Part shown: positions 11,585 through 22,833 of the stretch, piece after piece
Position numbering within the stretch: the stretch's first letter is position 1
How the letters are laid out: each line of letters begins with the position of its first letter
From: Sepiola atlantica
Taxonomy: Eukaryota; Mollusca; Cephalopoda; Sepiida; Sepiolidae
Length of the DNA: 64,000 nt
Assembly (NCBI GenBank): GCA_963556195.1
Contig: OY744522.1
Location: 36,092,483-36,156,482, forward strand
Direction: 5' to 3'
The notes under the pieces: model-generated
Database searches by the model: none
Told to the model about the DNA's origin: nothing
The model's input: the letters and a program-made list of their open reading frames with translations, nothing else
Made by a program: the position numbers and the translations under genes

Positions 11585-12530
11585 TAAGAAAAAATTACAA
11601 AGTAGAGTGATCTGTGTTTTTTATAAAACTTGTATTTTCAAAGTAATAAGAAAAAATTACAAAGTAGAATGTTCTGTGTTTTTTATAACACTTTTATTTT
11701 CAAAGTAATACGAAAAAAATTACAAAGTAGAATGTTCTGTGTTATTTATAAAACTTGTATTTTCAAAGTAATAAGAAAAAATTACAAAGTAGAATGATCT
11801 GTGTTTTTTATTAAACTTGTATTTTCAAAGTAATACGAAAAAAATTACAAAGTAGAATGTTCTGTGTTATTTATTAAACTTGTATTTTCAAAGTAATACG
11901 AAAAAAATTACAAAGTAGAATGTTCTGTGTTATTTATAAAACTTGTATTTTCAAAGTAATAAGAAAAAGTTACAAAGTAGAATGATCTGTGTTTTTTATA
12001 ACACTTGTATTTTCAAAGTAATAAGAAAAAATTACAAAGTAGAATGTTCTGTGTTTTTTATTAAACTTGTATTTTCAAAGTAATCAGAAAAAATTACAAA
12101 GTAGAATGATCTGTGTTTTTTATTAAACTTGTATTTTCAAAGTAATAAGAAAAAATTACAAAGTAGAATGATCTGTGTTTTTTATAACACTTGTATTTTC
12201 AAAGTAATCAGAAAAAATTACAAAGTAGAATGATCTGTGTTTTTTATAACACTTTTATTTTCAAAGTAATAAGAAAAAATTACAAAGTAGAATGATCTGT
12301 GTTTTTTTATAAAACTTGTATTTTCAAAGTAATCAGAAAAAATTACAAAGTAGAATGATCTGTGTTTTTTATAAAACTTGTATTTTCAAAGTAATAAGAA
12401 AAAATTACAAAGTAGAATGATCTGTGTTTTTTTTATAAAACTTGTATTTTCAAAGTAATAAGAAAAAATTACAAAGTAGAATGATCTGTGTTTTTTTTAT
12501 AAAACTTGTATTTTCAAAGTAATAAGAAAA
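11585..12530 (+). repeat. Tandem satellite, about 63-bp unit, about 15 copies
   Basis: The unit contains aattacaaagtagaatgatc, then a T-run with ataaaacttg, then tattttcaaagtaataag. I count 15 occurrences of the ttttcaaagtaat core between 11627 and 12520. Copies differ by single changes (ataaaac, attaaac or ataacac; gtaataag, gtaatcag or gtaatacg) and by T-run length, and the variants are scattered through the array. It is AT-rich and non-coding; short open frames inside it are by-products of the period, which is a multiple of three. Confidence 0.95.
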
Positions 12531-13920
12531 AGCTAGCAATTTTAAACAGATCGGGCGTTGGTACTAACTAGAAAAAAAGTAGTTTTTACAAAATAGTAAA
12601 TCATGATGTGACTTTTATACAACTGAGAAAATAGTATTTGGTTAATTTAATAATGATTAACAAGACATGTCTTACCCAAAACTCATCTGATAGTTTGCAT
12701 GTATTTAATGGAGGCAATTTTTTAGCAGTCAGCGAAATAGCTGTTACTTTATCTGATTCTACTGTGAAAATGTCAGTTTTCAGATATTTTATATTTGTTT
12801 ATATGTCAGTCAATATATGAATAAAAATGTAATGCTATTAATTAATAAACAAAATAATGTAGTCGTATTACTATTTACTCTTAGCAGTGAAATAATAAAG
12901 AAAATTGTACAAAATATAGTTGTCCACTCCTTAACGACTTCCTTGTCTAACTTCCTTCTTCAAAACTCCAGTTTAAAAAACCTAGTATGCTGTGCAATGA
13001 TGTGGTTCCAGTTGCTTCCGGGTCTATGCATATCACATTTGCATTCTGATCCCTGTGACAGCTAAATCCGGTGTTAGCATCTGTGGTGAAGTGTTCTAAG
13101 GATTCCATGTAAAAATGATTTTAAAAATAAGATTTTGTGATTATAGCATGAAGAATATTGGGAGCTTTCAGATGAGATATTTAAAAGAATCTAAACTTAT
13201 TAGAATTTTTTTTTTCCACATTGTTTGTAACAAGTTTCCCATGGGGTCATAAATAAACACTTTTGCACATACATATATATATATATATATATGTGTGTGT
13301 GTAACAGCTACAATCTGTGTAGTAATACTTACATACAATGAAGATTTAAGATAGGTATGTAAACAAAAGATTGTCACGCTCAGCGATCACCTGGGTGTCC
13401 GCACGTGGACACCTACCTATACACATGCCGATATAGAAAAGAGGAAGTGATTGAACCTGTGACGAGATGGATGTATACGGATGAAAGAGAAGAGTGATTC
13501 ACACGTGTTGATATAAACGGGAGTGGAGAAAGTATCAATTTTATTAAAAGTAATGAAAGTATATATAATCAGTAGATAAAATTAAAACACTATTTTAATT
13601 TAACCATGGAATTTTCATCGACCGTGCTAATTTTGATGCTAATGAACAAATCATGAGATGTGGGTTCGAAAGGTATGAATAATCTTTAAATGAAGTTATC
13701 TTATTCTGATAAAGTATCTAATTTAGTAATGAGGAAATAGATTGGTTTGAAGTAAAAATCATCTCCACACTCACATCTATAAAAAGAGAAAAGAAAAACA
13801 CCTTCATTTGATAAAGCCCTCTTGAGTGATACCCCCCCCCCTCTCTTCAGCCCAATTACAATAATCAGAAATCAGACATTGATCTGGGAGAGATCTCTCC
13901 AATCTCCATGTCAAAAAGCG
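12531..13920. other. Non-coding; (TA)n/(TG)n microsatellite at 13270-13304
   Basis: No gene is recognised. It contains a TA/TG microsatellite, a short inverted motif (ggtgtcc and ggacacc, six bases apart, 13395-13414) and a C10 run near 13832. Confidence 0.5.
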
Positions 13921-14482
13921 GTGCTTCTTGCTTAAAAGTCCGAAAAAAAGATTTCTTTGTCTTTTAATGTTTAAGAGGTAAATAAGGGGCAGTAACTCTT
14001 ATCAACTGCTGTTATTACATGTAACGTAATTTACTGCCACATTCAATTAATTAGTAATAAATAAACAACAAAGTATACGTAAATGGAAAATTTAAGATTT
14101 TGAAAATTAATTAGTAATAAATGAACAACAAAGTATACATAAATGGAAAATTTAAGATTTTATTGAAAATTTACGCATTTATTTTGTTCGTGATGGCACA
14201 AGTCGCATGTTATGCCCACAATTACAGGTCTCTTCTCCAGAAATAAGTCCATGCGCTTGCAAAAAATCTATCTGTTTTGCTTTTTCTGAAGTAAAATATA
14301 GTACGTCTTCAAACTGGAACAATTTCAAATCCATGATTCCAGTTGAAGAGAATATCAGGCTTGATAGAAATTAACGATAAAGACTGGCTCGAAATTACAA
14401 TTAAGAGTTACTGCCCCTTATTTACCTCTTAAACATTAAAAGACAAAGAAATCTTTTTTTCGGACTTTTAAGCAAGAAGCAC
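13921..14482. mobile_element. Foldback/MITE-like element, 80-bp terminal inverted repeats
   Basis: The left arm 13921-14000 (starting gtgcttcttgcttaaaagtc) and the right arm 14403-14482 are reverse complements over about 80 bases with no mismatch I can see. The arms carry a ggggcagtaactctt end. The 400-bp interior has no transposase and includes an imperfect 60-bp tandem pair (attaattagtaataaat starts at about 14046 and 14106). Size and structure fit a non-autonomous DNA element. No target duplication was established. Confidence 0.75.
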
Positions 14483-15241
14483 CCAAAAAGCAGTATATTG
14501 CCATTGATCCTAAATTCCCTGGCTACGATAAATTTCCTTGCAGACAAGTTTGCCATGACAATAACTTTTCAGATTGAAGAGAAATATAAAACAAAAAACG
14601 CCCACCATAGTTAGTTATTTTAAAAGTTGCAATCAAAATAACCCTCATTCTTATAGCAATGCTCACTGCTTGTAAAACGTCATTAAAATAGCATTTGTGT
14701 GTGTGTGTGGGGCTCATAAAATCCTGTCAAACCATACATAAAACAAAATGAAATGGATTTATCTATAAGTTTATCAATGTTATTTATGTCTATTTTGTTT
14801 TTATTACTTTTTATTGGTGAGATAAAAAAAAAATGGAAATCGTAAAACTCCTTTTTATTCAATTATGGCGTGATAGGGTAGTTGCATGTTTTACTCCATT
14901 CCAAAGCAACCAGTTGTGGAAATTTTGACAAATTTGGCTTTAAAAATCAAGGAAAGAATGTCTTTTAAGGTAATGTTAAGATTTTGTTGGTCAAATCGTA
15001 GTTTGGCTATAATTTTTTATTGTGGTTGAGTAAATTTTCGTTAAAAAATTTCCAACAATTAAATTGGTAAAACAGGTTTTTAAATTGTTTTCATGTAATT
15101 ATCATAAATATCTGTCCAGAAAGTTTTGAGAATCCATTATTGAAAAAAATATGTTCATTTTCGAGAATTGACTTTTTTTTTTTCTTTTTTTTTTGACTTA
15201 CTTCAGTAGGCAGCAGCAGCAGTTTATTAAACAATAACAGC

Positions 15242-15279
<38 letters not shown>

Positions 15280-16261
15280 CTCTCTCTCTCTTTCTCGAAA
15301 TTCGACTAGCCTTCTCCAAATAAATGAATTGACTATACAAGAGTTTTTATAAAATAGTGTCTCCTTCGAGGAATACTGTTTTTTCTTAACTTTAAGATAC
15401 TCGACTTTCGAACTTTAATTCTAGTCAGAAATTTCTTTCTAGCCGCCAATATAAAAAAAATCTACTTTTTTTTTAGGCAATTACATGTGAACACCCTAAA
15501 AAAGCTTATAAAAAAAAAAAAAAAAAAACCCAATTTAGAGTGGGCGGATCAGTTTTGCATATAAATTTAGAATAAAATGATTCCTTATTTCCGGGACATT
15601 TTAGCCTTTTAAGGCCTTCAAATTATTTTGATGTTTTTTCATGCTGAAAAGTTATTAAAGATAAAATAATTACTTACCCTACTACTAATCCTAAATCCGA
15701 GTGACAAAAAAAAAAAACTCCACTAACTCTAGGTCCAAGTGGCAAGCTCCATCCTAACAAAAATCCTCTTAAAATCACACATAATTGTCTAAAAAAATTT
15801 TTTTAAAAAGCATCTGTGTTGATGATAACCGGATAAACACTTCATTTTGAAAGATAAGGTGGGAGTGATTGCAAATTAAATAAATTTAATTAGGGGTCAG
15901 TTTGTTAAAACTTATGAGGCGCTCAAATGCTGAGCAATCTTAATAGTTTCATGATATTCACCAACAAATTTTATATATACATACCAAATTTCATTGCTTT
16001 ATCTTTGATAGTTTTTTTAACAGAATTTTATCAATGAAAACAAATGTTAACTAAATATTTTCAGGAAATCTTTTTTTTTTTTTTCAAAATTTTTTTAGCT
16101 TCAAATGCTTATATTTCAAAGTTATGAATGAATTTTGATAATTTAAAAACTTTGATCAATTTATATTTTATAAATATTTTATTTTTTATAGCAAAATCTA
16201 AAAAAAAATTTTTTTGTTTTTTTGTGAGCATTGCTAATTCTTAATTAATTTATAAAATCGG
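14483..16261. other. Non-coding, homopolymer-rich
   Basis: No gene is seen. Notable tracts are a TG repeat at 14696-14710, a T run of about 37 bases followed by (CT)n at 15244-15293, and an A18 run near 15511-15528. Short open frames show no domain. Confidence 0.6.
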
Positions 16262-16845
16262 GGAACTTATGTTTTGAGGCCCGTCCGTCCGTCCAGATTT
16301 TTCTCCGCAACCATCCATTGAATTTCTCTAAAATTTTGCATGAAGTTGTAACTTTGGTCATGTTAGAAAGTGACATTCTCCGATTTTTGAAAAAACATCT
16401 GGTTAGCCCCCCAGGGGGTCAAAAGGTCCCGAAATGGCAAAAAATGACATTTTTTTGCCCCATAACTTTTCATCCATCCATTCAATTTTTCTGAAACTTG
16501 GCCAAAATGTGGAGACAATTGTTCCTAATAGAAAATAAGTATCGCTGACCTTGGAAAAAATCTGTTTCGCGCCCCCAGGGGGTCAAAAGCCCCCAAAATG
16601 GCAAAAAATGACCCTTTTCTCCCATAACGTTTGATCCATCCATTCAATTTTTCTGAAACATGGCCAAAATGTAGAGGCAATTGTTCTGGATATAAAATGA
16701 GCATCCTTGACCTCAGAAAAATTCTGGTTCGCGCCCCCAGGGGGTCAAAGGGGGGTTAAAAATGCCCCAAATTGCCCAAATTTATTGCATTTTACACTCG
16801 CCACATCGAGTCACATACAGAGGGGGACCATGCATGCGCGGCTTG
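16262..16845 (+). repeat. Dispersed element with three internal units of about 145-150 bp, copy 1
   Basis: It starts cggggaacttatgttttgag and ends gagggggaccatgcatgcgc. Inside are three related units, each with ccatccattcaattt or cattgaatttctc, gaaact-tggccaaaatg, and a palindromic cgcccccagggggtc core (near 16408, 16573 and 16733). The reverse complement of 27249-27690 is a second copy with one fewer unit. Short open frames in it have no recognised domain. The family is unknown to me. Confidence 0.75.
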
Positions 16846-17406
16846 TTTTTTTCCAATCTCTGTCTGTAACTAATTTTTTACTGTTTTTATTAGTTTTGTC
16901 ACTCTTCTTTGTATGCCTTCAATCTCGGTATTACATTATAGTGTCCATGTCTAGACTCTGTATGAGATTTTATTAGAAATGTATCTTTAAAACATTTGAC
17001 TTTCTTAAAATAATATTTCCAATCATTCCATTTACTCTTGATACAATAAACAAAATCGATTCATTTACTTCTTTTTTAATATACAGTTTGTCTGCAAATT
17101 ACGTAAACTTCAATAACTTGAACGTCTTTTTTCTTTCAAACTTTAAACAATCAATGTAGATGTCAAAACAAAGCGTGAATCCAATTTTTAGATATTTTTC
17201 AACCTGTTTTATTAAAGTTATTGGATTTATTCTAAAAACTGCCATTATGCAAAATCAGAAAATCAGAATCAGTTTTTTATTTTAATAACAAACGTTATAA
17301 AATCAACAATTGATCAACACTTATAGTAAAACATCTAAAAATGATTTTACTTATCTATCTATCTATCTTTCTATCTATCTATCTATCTATCTATATATGT
17401 GTGTGT
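16846..17406. other. Non-coding; (TATC)n microsatellite at 17351-17396
   Basis: No gene is recognised. The stretch ends in a tatc repeat followed by tgtgtgtg, directly next to the large foldback. Confidence 0.6.
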
Positions 17407-17811
17407 GAAGGAAAAGGAGAAACTAAATTATCAGTAAAGTCATCAACGTTTCGTCTTCATCAAGAAAAGACTTCCTCAGGATGGTTTAAGAGAATAAAAA
17501 AGTTATAAACACAAGTTGGAAATAGTCTGTATGTATAGAATGTGAAAAAATATTTATGTTCATCTTCTGGGCGAAACATGGCCGACTAAAATAAAAATAA
17601 AAATGTGCAATACGAATGTATTATACATTTTTATTTTAGTCGGCCATGTTTCGCCCAGAAGATGAACATAAATATTTTTTCACATTCTATACATACAGAC
17701 TATTTCCAACTTGTGTTTATAACTTTTTTATTCTCTTAAACCATCCTGAGGAAGTCTTTTCTTGACGAAACGTTGATGACTTTACTAATAATTTAGTTTC
17801 TCCTTCTTTTC
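17407..17811. mobile_element. Large foldback, arms of about 190 bp, 20-base centre
   Basis: Arms 17407-17605 and 17626-17811 are nearly perfect reverse complements. A single-strand transcript would form a long hairpin. Small differences (for example catcaagaaaag against gacgaaacg-side changes, and small indels) show it is not an exact mirror. Each arm carries the catcaacgtttcgtcttc word that recurs at 20446, 20510 and 51478. Microsatellites flank both sides. There is no coding content. A non-autonomous foldback element is most likely; a host hairpin locus is possible. Confidence 0.8.
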
Positions 17812-19499
17812 ATTCACATTACGTTTGGAATACTATTTCCATTGTTATTATATATATATATATGTATATATATATGTATATGTATATATTACTTAGCCAT
17901 AAATATTAATTGTAGTGTTCTGTAAGTATTAAATTAAAAAAGAATAATGAACATTCAAACGGTCGTATTATTTAATAACTACATAAAGAGCATCTTCGCA
18001 GCAATGCACCTATGTGGACGCAAGAAAATTTTTATTAAGGTCGGGGAGGGTAAGCAATTTTGTCTCTATACAAACACTAAGAGGATGGTAATATTTGATA
18101 TGAAAGAAAGAAGAAATACATTCCCTTGATTAACCCTAAGTCCTAGTGGCAATATGAAGAAAGACTTGAACAGTGAGCATAGCAAAACCATTAAAAGTGA
18201 ATTCATGATTTTTAGGATCAGTAAATGTAAATTTCACTCATTAAGATATCCTGGTCAGTTCTGTCGGCCCCTTACAAATTAGAGCACCTTATGTGACAGG
18301 CAATAAACCCTACAAAATAAGGTGGTAATGCCTGGGAGGATGACTGCCCATTACCTTTGTTGCTGAGATTAATTCTAAATAACACAAAGGTGTTGTTTCT
18401 TTATATTCTAACATTTATTGTAAGCCCGGGTGGCAATACGAAAATAGTAATAATAAAAAAAAAAAGGAAGAAAAAAAAGACGTGTGTAACGGAAATGTTA
18501 AAAGTCAATTTTGCCTCCAAATAGCTTGATCTGTCTCATCCGCATTCGGTCAAGTATGAAAGCGACTCAGGCAACAGATTGCTTTGTGTTCAAATCTCCT
18601 AATCTGTTATTCTGTCAATCGAGAACGTCAAAGAAAATATAGGTAAAGGGAGCATCTCGGTTAAGATCTGAGTGAGAATGAAAATGTTCTCCAACTTTCT
18701 GTATGGATGACTGTTATGGATAAACTGTAAAAATTTATGAAAACGAACGAAACAAATATTTTCCGAAAGCATGCATCCAGAATTTAAATCAATGCTGAAA
18801 CAGTTGCATATACAACTTGTGGATAGGAAATTATAGTGGTCAATTAAATAGGGGGGGGGGGTCATTTTATTTTATTATAAAGTAATAAAAGTAAATTTTA
18901 AAGTTTTAAATGAAAAAATTTTTTTTTAATTTGTCAGGAAAGTGAAAGTTTGATAAAGGTAAACAATACCTGACTTTAAAAAAAGAAACAAACCGAATAA
19001 CGCATTTTAGGTATCTGCATTTTAATTTTTTTTTTATTGAGCAATAAAGTTAAACTAAAAAAAATATTTCCCATTTTATTTATTTTTTTTCTTTCTATAA
19101 AATATACCCAGTCTGATAAAAAATAAATGTTCAAGTTAATAATACCCAATAGAACCTGCAGTTCTCGAAGAAACGGATACACATTTTTGTAAATCATACA
19201 GTTTCATAAAAAATAATTTTTATTATTATTGATGCACAAAACTTCAACTAAAAAGAATATTCTCCATTTTATTATTTTAAACGATGGACTTTATATATAT
19301 ATTTTTTAATAAACGAAGAAAATTTCAAGAATGTATTAAAATCTCAGAATTTTGTTGACCTTTTCGTTAGCTTCGCTCAGCAGTGTGGTTCTTATACCAA
19401 CTTTGAAATAGTTCCAAAATAAAAATTGTGCTAAACAACTTAAAACCACACCTCCAAAAATCAAGCGGATGACTGACAAAACAAAAGTCAAAGTTGTTT
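17812..19499. other. Non-coding
   Basis: No gene is recognised. There is a (TA)n tract at 17848-17888. A segment at 18320-18357 holds ggtaatg and cattacc words facing each other. A G10 run lies near 18851. Short open frames lack domains. Confidence 0.5.
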
Positions 19500-19504
19500 T
19501 TGTT

Positions 19505-19552
19505 TTTCTCTCTCTCTCTATCTCTTTTTCTCTCTCTCTCTCTATCTCTTTT

Positions 19553-19589
<37 letters not shown>

Positions 19590-19735
19590 ATCTATCTATC
19601 TATCTCTCTATCTCTATCTCTATCTCTCTCTCTATCTATCTCTTTTTCTTTCTCTATCTCTTTTTCTCTCTCTCTATCTCTATCTCTATCGCTCTTTCTC
19701 TATCTCTATCTCTATCTCTCTATCTCTATCTCTCC
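19505..19735 (+). repeat. (TCTC/TATC)n polypyrimidine microsatellite, about 230 bp
   Basis: Near-pure pyrimidine tract of ctctct and ctatct units with occasional tttttc. The purine-rich complement could form unusual structures. Apparent serine/leucine-rich frames through it are artefacts of the repeat. Confidence 0.95.
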
Positions 19736-20335
19736 AAATATAGGCTACCACCCTGCCTTTGTCTTTCCTTACTTGTTCACACATCTACCTCTTCCCTTTC
19801 TCTCTTTTCATCGTCGGTCAATCCTTACTAACCATCCCTGAAGCCGGACCACAATCCCATCACCTTCAAAGAATTACTCTTGACACGTTTTCTGACCCCT
19901 CCCCCGTTTACAGTATACATTCAACATTTTTAAAAGGTTGAGTTAAAGATATTTGATCATCTCGAGTTTTAACTAAGTAAAAAAATGTTGGTCGTTAATT
20001 CTTATTAGTTATTTCAAAAAAAAAATATCTCACATGAACAATACTTCCACAGGTCACTGTTCTAACTCGGTAAAAGAAAATGTGCTTAAGTTCTGCCGCA
20101 AAGCAGACGGCGATATTGGATTGCTTTTTGAATTCTCTCAATGTTGCCTGATTCCAGCATCCCCAAAGCTATGTATATTTGGATCTGTTCATCTATAGAA
20201 AATATGAATGAGTCACTTTGGCTAAAATAGAAACCTTGTTTTTTCTTTTTCTTTTCTTTGCATTATGTTGCAGGGAAGTCTTCACCTTTGACTCTTTTCT
20301 TTATTTAATAAAAGAAAGATGAGACAACAAAAAAG

Positions 20336-20338
<3 letters not shown>

Positions 20339-20381
<43 letters not shown>

Positions 20382-20548
20382 ATAAAGATTATGGAAATAA
20401 TATTCCAACGTAATGAAAAAGGAAAAACCAAAATTATTCATATATTCAATGTTTCGTCTTTATTTGAAGACTTTCTTCAAATAAATCATCTCGAGAAAGT
20501 CTTGAAATAAAGACAAAACGTTGATGAACATATAAATAATTTTGCTTC

Positions 20549-20588
<40 letters not shown>
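20339..20588. repeat. (TA)n-bounded foldback with AACGTTTCGTC-type arms
   Basis: Two (TA)n tracts (20339-20378 and 20551-20588) bracket an imperfect inverted repeat: attattcatatattcaatg with tttcgtctttatttgaag (about 20434-20472) against its mirror (about 20495-20545). It is related in sequence to 17407-17811 and 51426-51525. Confidence 0.7.
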
Positions 20589-20592
<4 letters not shown>

Positions 20593-20814
20593 CTAGCAAA
20601 AAAACACCCGCCCTCTGGGCAGCAATTAATCTAGCTGTAACCTTATCTACAGAAAAACAATGTTTTTTTTTCACATTTTGGTAATTTGAAGAAAAACAAC
20701 AAAAAGGTGTTTGCCATGGTGTTATTTGATATATTCCAATTTTGAGATTTGATTTTATATAAGCATAAAAATGAATTCCCCATAATGAAAAGAATAAACG
20801 AAAAATCGGGACAC

Positions 20815-21362
20815 TTGTCAAGAATAACCAACCAAAAAAGGGGTACCCCCCAAATCAACAAATAACTGTTACCAAAGGCGATAAATTACTTTTCTACCTA
20901 CCTGCCTATATTCTTGTGTGTTTTGAAGTATTTTAAAGCGTTTTTATTGCATTTTAATAATTCGTCCAAATCTGATTGCATTACAGTTCCATTTTCCAGA
21001 TGGCATAAGCAGATATTCCCGAAGTTTGCTTAGTGAGTTTTTCTTTTGGGGTGGAAAAAAACAAATAGTAAAAAATAAATTTCCCAAACATCTTAAAATT
21101 TATTTTTCTACCTAATTTAAAGGAGAAAAGTACAAAAAAAAAAAAAATGATCAGACTTTGTAAATGTTCGGCGAACGACTGTCAGCCATCTTTATTTTTC
21201 AGTCTAACGTAATATATTTGACCAAACTTTTTAATTGAAATAAAAAAACGTTTTAAAATACTTTAAAACACAAATAAAATTAGGCAGAAAAGTTTTATTG
21301 CTTTTGGTAACAGTTTTTTTGTTTTTTGTGCTCCTTTTCTTTCTGTTGGTTATTCTTTACAA
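20815..21362. mobile_element. Imperfect foldback element, arms of about 165 bp
   Basis: The left arm (about 20815-20985) includes agaataaccaaccaaaaaag, aactgttaccaaaggcgata, and ttttgaagtattttaaagcg. The right arm (about 21195-21362) contains their reverse complements in mirrored order, with mismatches. The interior of about 200 bp has no transposase. Confidence 0.6.
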
Positions 21363-21771
21363 TCGCCAAAAGCAGAATGTCAAGTGGTCAAATAAAAGAA
21401 TTATATATACTGAGTAATTTAAAATGGTTACTTTGTGTAAAAACACAATTTATTATTAAAGACCAAAAAATAAACTTCATGATTTAAAAAAACATGAATC
21501 TTTTTTTATGGCAAATGTAATAGTTATCATCATCATAATCATCATAATCAGCATCAACAAAAACAAACAAATTTAGTTTTAAAAATCAAGTATATATTTA
21601 ATTATTAAAGTGTTCTGTTCGATAAGTCTAAGGTGTTTTGACGTAAATGTAGTTTGGATAAATGGAAAAAACTTTTGCATTTATTTATTTATATATATAT
21701 ATATAATCACGGTTTCACAAGTTAGTAGAAAAAAAACATCAAAGTGCTTGATCGCAGGTTTTACAAAAGCT

Positions 21772-21888
21772 ATTATTTTATTTAAATACTATACATTACT
21801 GTATCTGTTGGATACCCGGGTTTCATTACCAGATAGATAAAACCCGGGTATCCCCCAACACAGTAATGTGTTTAAATAAAATAAAATT
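21772..21888. repeat. Hairpin with arms of about 50 bp
   Basis: The left arm runs from tattttatttaaatac through gatacccgggttt. The right arm starts aaacccgggtatcc at about 21840 and ends at about 21888 in atttaaataaaata. The loop is about 14 bases, and the arms differ by a few changes. Confidence 0.7.
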
Positions 21889-21957
21889 ATATATAAAATG
21901 TCTAATTGTTATAAAGGTCTATCTCAAAGAATATCAAGACCTTTCAGTGTGCTTTAT

Positions 21958-22695
21958 TTATTTAGCGAATGCAAAGTCCTTCAGCCACGCAATGGCCTCC
22001 TGGTCTGCTGTGTGGAGGATGGCCAATCCTCCTCTCAGTCGTTGGAGAGGGCAGACTTCAATGATGTGCTCCATTGTCTGCTCCTCTCCACAAGCACACA
22101 GTGGGGATGGGCTGCTGCCCCATCTGTGAAGGCTGGCCAAGCACGGGCCATGTCCAGTCCTGAATCTATTGATGGTTGACCACTCTCTCATTGGGAGGTC
22201 GGTGCCAGACACTTGTTGGTTAGGGTCTGACACCAGGTGTTTATTAGGGACCTCCTTGGACGCCCATTCCTTTTTCCAGGCTGATTGGATGGTGAAGTCA
22301 GCTGGTGGGATGTTCTTCCAGATGGGGCGTCTGGATGGAAGTCGAGCAGTGGGTGGGTTGAGGATGTCTTGGTGGATTGGTAGATGAGGGGAGTCTTCAA
22401 CCTTTTGAAGCATCCTTTGAGTGGATGCTGTTCGCTGGATGTGTGGAGGTACAATGTTTGATAGGACGGGGAGCCAGGGCAGTGGTGTTGAGCGGATTGT
22501 CCCGGTTATGATTCTCATTGTTGAGTTGAGTTGAGCTGGGTGTCTACAAGGCGTGTGTGCGATGACCTGGACCAAACAGGGGCACAATATTCTGCTGCAG
22601 AGTAGGCAAGGGCCAATGCAGAGGTGCGTAGCGTGGAAAATGATGCACCCCATAGTGTGCTGTCTTGAATCGACTCTGTTCCGATTTTGAACAGT
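21958..22695 (-). pseudogene. Non-LTR retrotransposon polymerase, C-terminal fragment
   Basis: A minus-strand frame of 231 codons (22653-21961) is open, and a second frame upstream to 22695 reads AYSAAEYCAPVWSRSSHTRL; a frameshift near 22560 joins them. The C-terminal block contains RFRTGHGPCLASLHRWG, then a CACGEEQTMEHIIEVC zinc-binding-like motif, then ICPLxxLRGGL-like and AIAWLKDFA sequence. This ending is typical of LINE polymerases that lack RNase H. No catalytic region is present, so this is a 5'-truncated copy. The long open frame suggests it is younger than the CR1-like copies nearby. The clade is not assigned. Confidence 0.7.
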
Positions 22696-22802
22696 TAATT
22701 TTCGTGTGTTAGGGTTATATTTTCACTGGTTAAAAAAAAATCGTAAAGTCATTTACCTCTTACTTTTCTTTTGTATTAAATGCAAGCTAAATCTATCTTT
22801 CT

Positions 22803-22833
<31 letters not shown>

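Noticed and set aside
19469..19841. Open frames of 115-120 codons rich in Ser/Leu
   Set aside because: They run through a (TCTC/TATC)n microsatellite; the sequence is pure repeat in all frames.
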